In this document: positions 20,678 through 33,271 of the stretch, piece after piece | Position numbering within the stretch: the first letter of the stretch is position 1 | Layout: every line of letters starts with the position of its first letter | DNA from: Cordyceps javanica | Taxonomy: Eukaryota > Ascomycota > Sordariomycetes > Hypocreales > Cordycipitaceae | Length of the DNA: 64,000 nt | Reading direction: 5' to 3' | Assembly: GCA_036850795.1 (NCBI GenBank) | Contig: JAAECO010000004.1 | Location: forward strand, 2,976,001 to 3,040,000 | Translations under genes and position numbers: made by a program | Notes under the pieces: model-generated | The model's database searches: none | Seen by the model: the letters and a program-made list of their open reading frames with translations, nothing else | What the model was told of the DNA's origin: nothing

Positions 20678-23600
20678 CTATTCCAATTCGTCAGCCAAGA
20701 TATCCCGGACAATCTCCAGTTGCGAGACGACCTTGGCTTCAAGGATATTCTCGCTGGCCGCCGGGCTAATCTTCATCGTCCGCCACTCCATCTCGCGCTG
20801 GCCGAGCGGGAGCAGCTTCTCTTTGAGCAGCCGACGGCTCGATAGCCAATATTCCAGATTTTCAAGCAGGCCACTAGCGTCCCATTGGACAGGCCCAACG
20901 TCGCGGGTGTTGGCTACGCGCAGAGCTGTGAGCACGCGCGTAATAATAGCTAGCGAGTTGATTTCGGATGTGGCCAGCAGGGTGATATACTGCGTCGTGA
21001 CTTTTGCTCCTGTTCGGTTTGCGCCGGGTGCTTCGAAGCGGTCCACGCTCGCACTTAGCAGATGCGAGAATTGGTTCAGCACATAGGTAATCTCGGGTGC
21101 TACAGCAGCACCTAGTGAGGTGAGCAAGTTGAGCATCAATGGCAACATGCCTTTGACCCAGATTGCGTAGCAACGTTGTGCGATTGGTGCTTCCGAGACT
21201 GGCGAAATATTTGTCTTCAGCATCACCTTGGTAATCTTGGCAGACAAGAGGTTACTAAGGATGCCGTCGCAGGCTAGCTGCTCTGCAACAAGAGGTAGGG
21301 TTGACAGCTGGAGTAGAAACAGAACGGCGAGTTCACCGTAGACGGGGTCGCCTTGGATAGCCAGTTGGTCAGCCCACGAGTATAGTGATGTCGCTGCATT
21401 GACGACGTCATGGGTGGCCATAATGTTGAGAACCTGGGTTTGGGACTGATCAATTGTAGGTAGCGACAGGGCGGCCTGCATGATAGCCGTAAGCAAGCCT
21501 AAGTCTTCCGGATAGACTTCAGCATCGCCATCATGGATCAGGCTGACAAGCGCGCGGAAACCCCGTCCAACAACGCCGTCCAGCAAACTCAAGACTGTTT
21601 GGGTCACCGAGACAGAGGACCCGCCAAGATTGACAAGCACTTCAGATATGTCCTGTTCACTCTGGTCGCTCCTATCCCCGCCTACATGATAGGCGCGCAG
21701 AGTAACAAAGAGTGCCTTCAGGAGGACTCGGTAGTATCCAATAGAGCTGCTGGCGAATGGCTCATCTACACCACTCATAGTACCGACCAGTGTCCCAAGC
21801 ATTTGGTTTACGTCTTGGATTGGCAACTTGGATTTTGCCAAGCGCTGTACAAGTACAAGCGCCAAGTTGGCACGTTCTTGCACTAGTTTCAGAAAGATGC
21901 TTTCCGGACCAGGAACGTTTTGGTTGGCATTGAGACATTGTTGTGCGACCTGCAGCATCTGCTTGCTGACGTTCTCGTTGCTTGGAAGGCAGGTGCTCAG
22001 CTCAACGAGCAGAAATTCCCAGGAGTGAAACAGAGCAATTTGAGCATCGACCAGCGACAAATTCGTGTTTGCCAGCTCCATCTCATTTTTGAAGCCATTC
22101 GCCTTGCGTCCGAGCCAACCGGGGTCGAATCGCAATATTGTATCTGCCTGCTCTAGATCGTAGTAGTAGTCAGGTCCAAGGTGGCCTGGCTCAAGAGGTG
22201 TTCGCTTAAAGCTATCAACTGAGCAGCCAAAGTACTTATTAGCAAAGTTCTTCGCAAAATTGTTGTGCAGCGACTTGTTGTATCCAGCCACCTCGACCCC
22301 ATCGCGCAGGTAGTAGTCCAAGTCGTTGACGAGGTCTTTAGCCAATCCCTCGGCACTTCCCAAGTGTCGCGAATGATACAACTGCATGGCAAACGTCTCG
22401 GCAATATACGCGGCTAGTCTAGCCTCGCGGCAGGCACGGATGCTATCGGACTTAACAACAAGGTGCGAAGGCTTTAGCGCACGCACGTAGGAGCGCAACC
22501 CGTCCATATATGATGTGTCTTTCTGCAACGTGAAAACTGTCCAGGGCCAGTAATTTTGCGCCGAAGCAATGAAATCTAGAATTGCAAGTGCCTCGGTAGA
22601 CTCCAAGTTCTGTATGTTTCTCAACTTAAACAAAGCAGTTGCAAAGACCGAGTCATCCGATATGTCAGTCGTCTTGCTGTCCTTGGCCATAGCTTCACGT
22701 GGCGTTTGGCCAGTGAGAAGGCAGTTCGACATCCATTGCTGACGGTTTCGCAGAATCGAAGAAAAGAATCTCCAAATTATTTCAACATCTGTCTGCAGAG
22801 CGTATGGCTCACCCAGGCCGGAGAGCAGAGTAATAAATGACTTAGATATATGAGGTCCAAGATAACCAAGTAGCGATGGAGGTTCACGGGAGCCTTTGCC
22901 TGCATTCGAGACCAGGGCCTGGAGAAGAGATAGGATCGGCGTGCGGAAGAGATCCGATACTGCGCAAAGGCGAGCTAGTAAGGTCGAGCTTTTAAAGAGG
23001 TAGCCCTCCAGCATACTGGAGGATCGTTCCAGGTAGCTAGCAGCCCGGAGAAGAGAAGTTGCAAAAGTGAGAACAGATTCCACCTCAGCACGGAGAAGGT
23101 TTAGTTTTGAGGGGTACAGCGTAGACTCGGGTGTAAGAAGCGCGGTGATAAATGAGTATAACAGTGGTTGAAATCTCAGGGTTCCGCTAGAGGGCGAAAG
23201 AAAGCAGTCGATAACGTACGTGGCTGCTGGCTTCAGGCAGCTTGTGAGATTTTCCGACTCGCTTGACTTGCCCATGCTGTAGCTGTGGTGGATGATCTTG
23301 TTAAGCAGGGGTACCACGCTGTTCAGCAGAGAGACACGACTGATCTCTGTATCAAACCGCCAAGTGGAAGTGTTTTCGAATATGTCCACAGCAGCATTTG
23401 CTACAGCCAGGCTCACTTTGGACAAAACTTTATCCGACGTACCCAACCACGGATTGGCTTCTTGTTGCCGGCCGCGTGCCTTGTTTCCAGCTTGGCGTTG
23501 TACACCAGACGCGAGGGCGGTATCCACAATGTTGGAGAAGAATAATAGGGCCGAGTTCAGGAACTCGAGGCGCTCGGATACCAAGTCAAGGCTACCAGTC

Positions 23601-26219
23601 AGCCTGGAGAGTTTGCCGGCTCTCGATTCGGAGCTTAGTAGCTCGCTCCGGGCGAGGTACGACCATACTCTGCTGGGTTGAACGGGCAAGATAGCATCCA
23701 AGAACTTTATGCAAGCTGTGATTACATTGATGGCAGATTCTTCGGTCATTTCCAGCTCTTCCTGCATGAAGTAGTCCATGGTGTCGCAAACAATGGTGAC
23801 AATATCCTTTCCGCCGCTGATATGCTTGCTGATCTCTGAAAGGATATCATCATCTCTGCGTATCAAGGCTTCAGGGTTGCCAGCCAATTTTAGGTATTCC
23901 ATTCGGATCAGTGTAGCGAATAGATCAACTACTTCGGCGATTTCGTCAGGCTGCAACGACGCAAATTGGCACTGATAGCCTTCCTTCATCAGATAAATTT
24001 CCAGGCGGCGACCGAGCAGTGACAGTGTGGAGTGCGGGTACTCGACAAGAGCCAACCGACCACTGTCCGTTATGAATCGCCCCTGGGTTCCTTGAGGCAG
24101 ACGATAGGCATCGTCGTCTATCTGTCTCTTCTTCCAGGACGACGAGAGCGTGATGAGAGGGATTTCTTGCGTCAGAGAAAATGAATTCGTGTTCTCGTCC
24201 TCGTGGACAAGTTCATATTCTTGGAAGCCCTTGGGCAACTTTAGAGTCAAGGCAGGCGTGTTGCGCAGGAGATTCAGAACGTCCGAGTACCGTTGGTCAT
24301 CCACCTCGCCGGTGACTGTGCAAAGCAGCTTGCATAGTGAAATGAATGGCAGGAACTCATACGGGTATCGGTCCATAGCTTGCTGAAAGTACCAATGCAT
24401 CAGAACATCGTCATTGATAAACGAAGACACGGTATCGCCAGAGGCACGAAGACTTGAGATCGAGGACAAGTCCCAATATCCGCGGCCAGGTGACAGTAAG
24501 CCAAATAAACAGCTGAGACTATCCGCTTGGTAGCCAATATAGCCATAGCTAACTGTAAGGACATCGGCAAAAACAATTCGGATACGCGAGCTTAGTAAGG
24601 GGGATGCGCAGCCCGAGAGATTCGGACCGAGCGCATCTGCCATAGCGCCCATAATATTGAACACTCTTCCACCAGTAGTCACACTGGCAGCCAATTGCTC
24701 CACGAATTGGGCATCTCGTGGAGTTGTGGCATTTTCCAGGAAGTTGTCAAACTTGGTTGATTCGATTGAGAAAAGACTGCCGGCGGAGTTTCGTCGACCA
24801 AGGGTTGGGCGCGCGACCTCTCCTGACTCGAATTTCTCCCTGGCATTCTGCTGTAAGAGGTTGTCTCTCTTTTCAGTTCGATTATGGTAGGAGGCATTGA
24901 GCCTGTGAAGAAGGAGTGCCCACGTAAAAATGGCTGGCGTCGCGCTTTCAATGTCCATGTTCGCCGCATTGAGAATACACTTGTGTATTTGCTCCAGTAC
25001 CTCAGATGACAGCAAAAATGAGTCAAATGTATCGTCAGGTTGCCCAGATTCCTCATCCTTTTCGTTCAAGTAGCCCAGCGAGCGTTTTGGCTTCAGCATA
25101 ATGACCGAAACGGCAGTGGCAAGCGTTCTGAGTGGTGTTATCAGCTCAGCGATACTCTCATGTATCGGCTGTACAGACTCAAAAAAGTTGTACATTTCCA
25201 TTAAAGAGAACCATTGCGTCACAGAGCTCGGTGGAGCGAATTCGTCCCCTAAGCTATCTACAAGCTGGAATATGACGGAGAGTGCATGAACAATCTCGGT
25301 AAACAATGTTCGCAGCCAGTCAATTTCGGTCTTATCGTTGGAAAGCAAAGCATCGTCTGTAGTGGAAAGCAAGCCGGATTCTATCCGTCCAGTACAGTCG
25401 GTGAGCACCTTGAAGTAGGCGGGAAGGAGTGCTTCGATTTGTTCCTTAGTCGGCCGCGTGCCTAGCTTGAAAGTTTGTTTGATGTCTTCGTTGTTTCGCG
25501 CATAAATAGGAAGCCGTCCGTATAGTTTGATAGAGTTGGCGTAATCGATGACCATCATGAAGTGTCGGCGTTCGCTTAGCAAAGTTTCAAAGAGGCGCGT
25601 GCGGCGGGCTTCTTGCTTCTCGAATTCGGCAGTTATTTCGTCGGCATCCAATGCAGCAGCCGAGCCAAGATCTGATAAGAACGATGCGCTCTGGCCATCC
25701 TTCAGGCCGGCAGCTTCATGAAGGTTGGTGGCATCTTGCGATGACAGCGGCCCAACCAGATGGCGCGATGGACGAGACTGGTGCTCCGCGATGACAACTC
25801 GCAACGCGGCGACCAGGTTTGTTTTTGCGTTCTTGCTAATCCATTTTGCATCCTCTTTCAGAATCTGGATATCGAACCTCTGGGTCGAGGCGGAGGTTAC
25901 GTTGATCGGCGCTGTCTTGGTTTCGAAATCTCTACTGGAGGCGTCATCAGGAGGAGAAAAGGCAGCGATAGGGTTTTTCAGCAGTCCCTGCACATATTCA
26001 TCGGAAAAGAATTCAGTGAGAGCATTGCTGCGCTGCAAACGGCCGGAGTTGTCTGAAAGCGCGGTTGCGACGAGCTTCCATGACCTGTGTTTGAATGGTT
26101 AGCAATGCCTGCGCGAGGTGAGGTAAACGAGCTACAGCAAACGCTTACAGCAGCACCTTGTTCCCTGAAAGACATTCTTCCAGGGAAGGGAAATAGATGC
26201 GGTCTGACAAGGGAGCCAT
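20678..26219 (-). CDS. NUP188: Nucleoporin Nup188, large scaffold of the nuclear pore
   Basis: Exons 26219-26149 and 26084-20678, 1825 residues. Exon 1 encodes MAPLSDRIYFPSLEECLSGNKVLL. The intron (GTAAGC, CAG) is phase 2, joining LL to SWKLVATALSDN. It resembles filamentous fungal Nup188 along its whole length: for example SREPPSLLGYLG, WRFFSSILRNRQQW with LTGQTPREAM, AQNYWPWTVF, ETFAMQLYHSRH and LNQFSHLLSASVDRFE. It is almost entirely helical repeats, as in the Nup188/Nup192 superhelices of the inner ring, and has no catalytic motif. Nup192 was considered, but the N-terminus and these landmarks fit Nup188. Longest gene of the window, with a single intron near the 5' end. It diverges from trpC across about 0.7 kb. 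Confidence 0.93.
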
Positions 26220-26955
26220 CGCAACTGTCATCAATATGGTGGCAATGGCAGGCAACACATCACCTAAATTCGATATTATTGGGTGCTTGGATTTACGCGC
26301 CTCTGCACCGCGATCACTTTCAGGTACAACAGGAAGGAGCTCGGAGCTTGGTGGGCCAGCTTTTTTTTTTCGGGAGCTTCGTCCAGCCGAGAATCAGCCG
26401 GCCTTCTGGTCTGAGCTTGTACAGTGCGAGCGGCTTCGGCGCTTTTGGAGCCTAATCATGGCAGCTCTCGTCCACTAATCTGTGGTGTAGTGCCTAATCC
26501 AATGCTATGCTCAGCTCGATCTTCAAACACGCAAAGACTCAGGTTTTCTTTTTCTTTTCTTTTTTTTCTTTTTTTAAGTAAATTAAACAAGCTCTACAGA
26601 GCCTCCTCAAAATCACCATAGAGCAAGTTCTAGCACTCACTGTTATTATAATTCATACCAAGGGAGGCAGCAGCAGGCCGTACTGCCCGGTGGCTTTATC
26701 GGCCCTACCCACTTCCGCACCAAGCCCTGACGATCCCTGTAACAGCTACATCGGCGCGCCATTAGTCATAGCGCTGATGCCCGCACTGTAACGGCTCATG
26801 TCGCTCCATAGATCTGCACAGTGCGTATTGTTTGTGGACACAGTAGGCTTCCGATTGCGAAGAAATGGCGACGTTATCAGTTGTGATGAGACACCCTTTA
26901 GCATAGACAATTCTATTCTGCTCTCGAACGAGTAGCGGCGAAAGGCGAAAATACG
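26220..26955. promoter_or_regulatory. Divergent promoter between NUP188 and trpC
   Basis: The 736 bases drive two oppositely oriented genes. It includes a T-rich CT run at 26541-26576 (TTTTCTTTTTCTTTTC...). No perfect TGASTCA Gcn4 site was seen; the closest is AGACTCA near 26535. No coding frame is supported. Confidence 0.5.
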
Positions 26956-29299
26956 ATGCCATCTCCCGAAATCATCGATCATTCTCCTCGTGAGGCAAAG
27001 CACTCACCGCCGATTTTGACGGCATCTAACTTGGTCCTCATTGACAATTATGACTCCTTCACCTGGAATATCTACCAGTATCTGACTTTGGAGGGTGCCA
27101 CTGTCCATGTCATTCGCAATGACAAGATAACTCTGGATGAACTCATCGAAAGAAAGCCCAGCCAACTCATCATCAGCCCTGGTCCGGGCCATCCTTCAAC
27201 AGACTCAGGTATTAGCCGAGATGCCATTCGCCACTTTGCCGGCAAAATTCCCATCTTTGGTGTCTGTATGGGCCTGTAAGAATGATTCCAGCATAGTATC
27301 TCTTCGCATTGTTTCAAGTACGCTAACTTCCGACAGCCAATGTATCTTTGACGTCTACGGCGGCGAGGTCAACTCGGCCGGAGAATGGCTGCATGGCAAG
27401 ACTTCGCCATTGACTCATGATGCCAAGGGTGTTTTTAAGGGTCTAGAACAGGAGATCCCCATCACAAGATATCACTCGCTTGCTGGATCACCCGTCACCC
27501 TTCCTGAGTGCCTTGAAGTCACTTCCTGGGTCGCCAAGCCTGACGGCAGTCGCGGCATTATCCAGGGTGTCCGCCACAAGGAGTATACGATGGAGGCTGT
27601 GCAGTTCCATCCCGAAAGTATTCTGACTGAGAATGGCCGCACCATGATCCGAAACTTTCTGCAGATGCAGGGTGGTACTTGGGAGGACAACACTCGTCTA
27701 CAAGCAGAATCAAAACCGGCCCAGACGATTGCGTCCGTCCCTGCCAAGAGCAACAATATTCTACAAAAAATCTACGCCAAGCGTCGTGCAGCTGTGGAGG
27801 CGCAGCGTGTAGTTCCTTCTCAGAGATTAGAAGACCTTCAAGCCGCTTATGACCTCGGTGCTGCTCCGCCTGTAGTGCCATTCGTCAAGCGTCTTAGCCA
27901 AACCCCATTTGACGTTTCACTCATGGCTGAAATCAAACGCGGTTCTCCATCCAAGGGTATCTTCAACATCGATGTTCGCGCACCTGTTCAAGCTAGCAAA
28001 TACGCACTGGCTGGTGCCAGCGTCATTTCTGTCTTGACAGAGCCTGATTGGTTCAAGGGAAGTATCGAGGATCTCAGGGCAGTCCGTCAGGTCCTAGACG
28101 GCATGCCCAACAGACCCGCAATTCTTCGCAAGGAGTTTATCTTTGACGAGTACCAGATTCTGGAAGCCCGTCTCGCTGGCGCGGATACTGTTCTTCTCAT
28201 TGTCAAGATGCTGGATGTTGAAACGCTTGCGCGTCTATATAAATACTCTCAATCTCTCGGCATGGAGCCTCTGGTCGAAGTTCAGAATGCTGACGAGATG
28301 ACCATTGCTGTCAACCTCGGCTCCCAGGTCATTGGTGTCAACAACCGCAACTTGGAGACTTTTGATGTTGATTTGGATACTACTGGTCGTCTCCGAAGCA
28401 TGGTTCCCGACACCACCATCATTTGTGCCTTGAGCGGAATTAACACCTATGATGATGTCCTTATGTGCAAGAATGACGGTGTCAATGCTGTTCTAGTCGG
28501 TGAAGCTATCATGAGAGCCCCAGACGCCAGTGTTTTCATCAGCGAGTTGTGCTCTGGCAAGGCACCAGCAGCGAAAAAAGAGCCTTGCCAACCTCTTTTG
28601 GTAAAAATATGCGGCACACGAAGCGCTGCTGCGGCAAAGAGGGCAGTTGCTTCACACGCTGACTTTGTCGGTATGTGTTTAGTGCCTGGTGCAAAGCGCT
28701 GCATCGACAACGACACGGCCCTCGCCATCTCTGAAGCGGTGCACTCCTCCACTGGTATAACCAGCTCCAAACTTGAACCCTCGGTACCGGTCGCAAGTGC
28801 TGCCGACTACTTCCAGGGCGTTTATAGTCGACTCCAGAGCTCGCGGACCCGTCTTGTGGGCATTTTCCAGAACCAGCCGCTCAGCGAGGTTCTGGAGAAG
28901 CAAAAACGCTACAACTTGGATCTTGTCCAGCTTCACGGCGATGAGCCTATCGAGTGGGCTAGCCTTATTCCTGTCCCAGTCATCCGCGCGTTCAAGCCTG
29001 GTCATGTTGGTCTCGGTCTCCGTGGCTTCCACACCGTCCCGCTCCTCGACTCTGGTGCTGGTTCTGGTAAGCTGCTAGATGTATCCAAGGTCCAGGCCGT
29101 CCTGGAAAAGGATCCGAATCTGAGAGTGTTCTTGGCCGGCGGACTGAATCCAGAGAATGTTGCCGAGGCAGTAAAAGCGCTAGGGGACTTAGCCGAGAGA
29201 GTCATCGGTGTAGATGTCAGCAGTGGTGTTGAAGAGGATGGAGAGCAGAGTATGGAGAGAATCGAGGCGTTTATCAAGAACTCCAAGTCGATTCGATAG
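26956..29299 (+). CDS. trpC: Trifunctional tryptophan biosynthesis protein: glutamine amidotransferase, IGP synthase, PRA isomerase
   Basis: Exons 26956-27275 and 27337-29299, 760 residues. Three enzymes are fused in the usual order of filamentous ascomycetes. The amidotransferase of anthranilate synthase (about 25-230) has LIDNYDSFTWN, the oxyanion loop ISPGPGHP, nucleophile C104 in GVCMGLQ, and QFHPES. The indole-3-glycerol-phosphate synthase (about 255-515) has LMAEIKRGSPSKG, RKEFIFDEYQ and VGVNNRNLETF-like residues (IGVNNRNLETF). The phosphoribosylanthranilate isomerase (from about 528) has LLVKICGTRS, VQLHGDE and GVDVSSGVE. It works with the separate anthranilate synthase large subunit, and its product feeds tryptophan synthase. 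The intron sits just after the nucleophile and has branch GCTAAC. Length matches Aspergillus and Neurospora relatives. Confidence 0.97.
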
Positions 29300-29609
29300 A
29301 AATGCATAGAAAACATAAAATGCCTCATGATTAAAAATAGAATGATCTGATTATGTGCACTATTAAGTCTGTTCACTTCGAAAATAGTTCATCTGTTGCG
29401 CTACTAGATTATCTCGGCGAGAATCTACGTCTCGCGAGGACTCTGTTTGTACGCTACAATTGCACACCGGTCACCGCCATAATTCCTGGTGCGTTTTAAA
29501 GTTCTTTATTATTCTCCTTATGAATTATTTTCAACTATCCTGCTAGTTCCATGATATTTCCACTTCCTCACTTCCCTGCTGCATCCGCCAGACAACCATT
29601 GTACACACG
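29300..29609. other. Short intergenic region
   Basis: Contains the trpC 3' end and the promoter of the BRCT-WGR gene on the same strand. Rather A/T-rich; nothing specific recognised. Confidence 0.5.
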
Positions 29610-30901
29610 ATGCCCCGCCAAATATTCAAGAACCGCGTGCTTGCGGCCGCAGGGCCTCCGCCGCCCTCAATTACACTGGATAATCTTCGAACTTGGATCC
29701 CACTGCGAAAGGGACGCTTCGCTGAGCAATTCGAAGATGAAGTTACACACCTTCTGTGCACCCACAAGCAATTCAAGAAGAGGGTGCCTTTGGGTAGCAG
29801 CAACCCATCAATCGTCATGGATCAGTCGTGATAACATCTTACACTGTTTTAGTCAAGAAAGTTTTGCAGAATTACAAGCGCGTTCACATTGTGCATTATG
29901 ATTGGCTCGAGTTCTCTGCTGTGGCCAACAGGCGTCTCCCCGAGTGGGAGTATTCCATGCGCAACATTGTCGCCAAAGAAAGAGCAGAGAAACGTGAAAA
30001 GAATCGCCAAGAAAGTGGACGGAGAGAGGGAGAGAGGGGTGTCAACCCGAGTAAGTTGTATGCAAAAATATCCCGTGATGCTCAAAGCTAATGTTCCTTC
30101 TCACACCTTAGCATTGTTCCATGTCTACCAAGATCGAGAGTTCTTTCGGTATCAGATTGATCTCACTCGCAATAACTCTGATGATGGCGAGTTTGGGCAA
30201 CGCTATACGCTGACGGTGAGTCACTCAAGCTATACTCTGCGAGCGGCTGCTGGTAACTACTAATCAGGTTGTGTAGCTGTGGGAGTCGAATGCCAAGCCG
30301 CACTTGTATTGGTTTACAGCCAAGTTCATGCGACGAAAGGGAGATTTGCATGCTGGCTATCATCGCCCGAGTTCATGTTCGGGCAAATGGCGCCACGAAA
30401 TGGACCTTTTCAAGAATTTCTTCCGCATCAAGACGGGTATCGAGTGGCAGGATCGCGTGCTTCTAGAGGGTACCATGCCGCTGACTTTCTTTCATTACAG
30501 CCCACCAGTGAGCTTCTTTGTCCTCAAATTCTGCGCTTTTCTGTTAACTGGTCCCCAAGACAGGTGGCAAGCCCGTTGGCAGACGCCTTCGATTCTCGTA
30601 CGAATCCTGTGTAGAGCTGAACTCGCAGTGGAAGCGGCAGAACTCGCCACTGAACTGCAGCCACAACACAGAGGAAGAAGAGGAAGAAGAGGAGCATGTC
30701 GACTTGACAGAAGCATATAATCATGACCCTAGTATTATCAATAACGATGGTGTTGCAATGACGCTTGACGGAGCGGTTCCTAACGGTGATTCGTTCGGAG
30801 TTCGGGAAACTCAAGAGGACGACCATGTAGAGACCGAGCTGCAAATGCAAGTTCTTCAAGGAGAAGGCGGCGCTGAAGTGGCCAGCGATCAGTGCACCTA
30901 A
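29610..30901 (+). CDS. BRCT and WGR domain protein without PARP catalytic domain
   Basis: Five exons: 29610-29793, 29853-30050, 30112-30215, 30277-30507 and 30560-30901, 352 residues. The N-terminal BRCT domain runs from MPRQIFKNRVLAAAGPPPP through WIPLRKGRF, VTHLLCT and the diagnostic Trp in HIVHYDWLEF. A basic linker (KERAEKREKNRQ) follows, then a WGR-type domain: LFHVYQDREFFRYQIDL, GQRYTLTLWESNAKPHLYWF, KWRHEMDLFKNFFRIKTG. The C-terminus is acidic (TEEEEEEEEHVDL). BRCT plus WGR is the front half of fungal PARPs, but the ADP-ribosyltransferase domain is absent. A role in chromatin or DNA-damage response is inferred. The last acceptor is AAG, four bases before a CAG; only AAG keeps the frame into the acidic tail. 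All other junctions have consensus sites. Confidence 0.85.
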
Positions 30902-31065
30902 GGAAACCTATTAATGACGCTTCATACAGGCCACTGGGCGAATGGAGCTACGACGAAAGAGTAACGCGAATAGAAATCTTTGAGTGATTCGTGGCATCGT
31001 TTATACATATAGCTCACTAGCTTACATCAATACATTGGCTACTTTCCAACCCTAGCTTGCGCCCT

Positions 31066-32190
31066 TCAGAATCGCAATTTGGGAAAAACGAAGACGATTA
31101 ATACCAAGACAAGCATCAGCCCGTAAACCCAGGCATATAGGATCATCCGCCCCCACCATCCCTTGCCCTCCGTCATTTTACGTAGGGTCCCCATGCGACC
31201 GCGCGCGGCCTCCATGCTCTGCTCGGTCTTGGACATGCCCTCACCCGCGCGGCTCACCGCCTCTTTGTCGGCCTCGAGGGTCGATGAGAACTTGTGCGAG
31301 CTAGCCTTGAGTGCACCAGCCATCTTGAGAATGGACTCGGAGAGTGCGTCCTGCTCCGCACGCTGCTGGTCGAGGATAGCTTCCGCCGTAGCTGTGGACA
31401 TCTGCGATGGCGCAGGCTTACGACGGTTAGCGAAGAGCGCGGCGCGGGCTGAAGAATACGATGTAGCGGTCGCAGGATTCTCAGAGCCATGGCGACCACG
31501 CAGAGCCTGTGTAGTTTGCGTCGGGGTCTGGACAGTGACCTCGATGGGAGCTTTGGCCGTGGGAGATGATGGGGAAGGTCGTGGAACAGGTTCGTCTTGT
31601 ATGCTAGGTGAGTCGGGCTCTGTGTCAAATGCCGGCGGCGTGTATTGCGGATCGGTATCTTCGGCAGTTGACGTGGCGCTCTGGCTTGGTGTTGGGATGA
31701 AGCCGCCTAGGAGATCCTCGTCGTCTGAGCTGTCATCGTCTAACTCGTCTTCGTCCGCTGCGACCTGCTATATTTTAGCTTCCAAGTTTCACCAGGGAAT
31801 GGGTAGTAAATTACCTGGCGCAGATCCTGTAATCTATCTAGTAAAAGCTCGAGAACATCTCGGTGCTGTGCTAAGGGAGGGCCATCGTTCGATTTGAAAG
31901 GTGTCGCAGCAGCATCCCGTTCAAGCTTCGATAATCTTTCGTTTACGTATTCCAGGTTCTAAAGCACATGATTTTAGCACGTCAGTCACTATTCCCGGGC
32001 GGGAATATGCCAGACTTACCGAAGCCAGCTTCTCCCTCTCAATGGAACTTCGACGAAGCTGTCGTTCACGCTGGGGCGTAGGGTGCAGAATCGAATCGCG
32101 CAATCGACTGAGGATCTGCGCTAGCTCGGTAACTTCTGCATCTGCTGGATTGCTCATAGGCCAGAATGATGTCGACACCCGCGCCATCAT
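31066..32190 (-). CDS. USE1: SNARE protein of the Use1 family (Golgi-to-ER transport)
   Basis: Exons 32190-32020, 31958-31815 and 31764-31066, 337 residues. The N-terminal part (ADAEVTELAQILSRLRDSIL ... NLEYVNERLSKLERD) is helical. A Ser/Asp-rich and Pro-rich middle follows. The SNARE-like helix AILDQQRAEQDALSESILKMAGALKASSHKF and the single C-terminal membrane anchor (ILYAWVYGLMLVLVLIVFVF) end the protein. This order fits Use1, the ER SNARE that acts with Sec20 and Ufe1 in retrograde COPI traffic. Two ATGs in a row begin the frame; upstream codons reach only a TTG. Introns are 61 and 50 bp with clean sites. It converges with the BRCT-WGR gene, only 164 bases apart. Confidence 0.85.
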
Positions 32191-32696
32191 GCGTTGCGAC
32201 GTGGTGTAGACTGGCAACTGCCAAAAAGTTGTCGAGACAGGTGTCGAAGTGACTATCTACCTAGGTACTAAGGTACCTCTAGGTACATACCTAGGTAGCT
32301 CTATGTTGAAATGGCTGGCCTGTGACGTGTGCCCACGCCACTGCGACTTGGTCGTCGCGCCCCGCAGACTCGATAATTACCTACCCTGTATCTACATTTA
32401 TATGTTTGTTGCTAAACAGTCGGTATGTACAATCTATGGCGTTGCTATCAGGAAATATATTCCCGCAATCGATTTAAGCGTCTTTCGTATATTGTGCCAT
32501 ATTATATATAAGCGTTGACGTGGACTGCTCATATTGCGTACACTCTTCTGGACTGAGACTCTGCCCGAGAAAGCGTTGATGCAAACGTGCTTTACATTTG
32601 AGAAAACCGGACCTTCGCACGGATAATGTAAACTGGATCATTAAATTCAACTCCAGCCTCACTATTGATTGCGATAGCGAGTCCCGCTCGCAGCTT
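32191..32696. other. Intergenic region with CCTAGG/GGTACC repeats
   Basis: Promoter of USE1 and 3' flank of CWF21. The repeat island is listed separately. An A/T-rich stretch around 32390-32515 (TATATGTTTGTTGC, ATATTATATATAAGC) follows. No coding frame supported. Confidence 0.5.
32258..32300. repeat. CTACCTAGGTAC repeat island
   Basis: CTACCTAGGTACT, AAGGTACCTCTAGGTAC and ATACCTAGGTAGCT follow one another within about 43 bases, 70 bases before the USE1 start. Same family as the islands near 11.7, 40.1, 46.1, 53.2 and 62.3 kb. Confidence 0.75.
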
Positions 32697-33271
32697 TTAG
32701 TCTTCCTCCCTGGGCTTGGCAACTTTTTCGTCTTCTCGCAGGCTCTCCCTCAGCCGTTGTTCTTGTTTCCTCCAGTGACTTCCTTCTTCATAATCCGAAC
32801 TTATCTTTAGTGCCTTCCTTAAACGTTCAGACTCCTTAATCTTGGCATCTGCCATAGCGTGAACCTGATGCTCCTTGAATTGGCGCCGGGGCCCGCCAGA
32901 GCCTTTGCCGGAATTCATTTCGTCGAGCAGCTTTTGCCTGAGCTCATCGCACTGCTTTTCAATCTCGTCTTCCTCCACCCTGGATCAACCGGTTAGCCCT
33001 TCCGGTTGGATGCGAAACCATCTCGTCGTGCTTCAACTTACTCGTCATCTTCTAGCTTGTCGCGGAGCTCAAACACCTTGACCTCAATCTCGCGCTTGCG
33101 ATCATGCTCAAGAATGCCCTTGTCCGGTTGCCGTTGCTTGTGAGGTAGGGATTCTGTGGTTTTGGGATACGGTGCAGCGCGATCGCGCGGCCGCATGTGC
33201 GCCAGATTCTTCTGAACATAACCGGATGTTCCACTACCACGAGGTGTGGACAGACCAACATTGTCGGACAT
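32697..33271 (-). CDS. cwf21: Pre-mRNA splicing factor Cwf21/Cwc21 (SRRM2 N-terminal homologue)
   Basis: Exons 33271-33042 and 32979-32697, 170 residues. The N-terminus MSDNVGLSTPRGSGTSGYVQ is the near-invariant Cwc21/SRm300 motif. The cwf21 domain follows (ILEHDRKREIEVKVFELRDKLEDDEVEEDEIEKQCDELR in two exons), a coiled coil that binds Prp8 and Snu114 in the activated spliceosome. The C-terminus is Lys/Arg/Glu-rich. The phase-2 intron has a GTAAGT donor and a CAG acceptor. The codon before the ATG is GTG and cannot be a normal start. The gene is head-to-head with CDC123. Confidence 0.93.

Noticed and set aside
20678..26219. Nup192/Nup205 identity for the giant nucleoporin
   Set aside because: The N-terminus and internal landmarks fit fungal Nup188 better; Nup192 usually starts with a different helical motif.
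26530..26540. Gcn4/CPC1 site before trpC
   Set aside because: Only AGACTCA is present, one mismatch from TGASTCA, so it is not supported.
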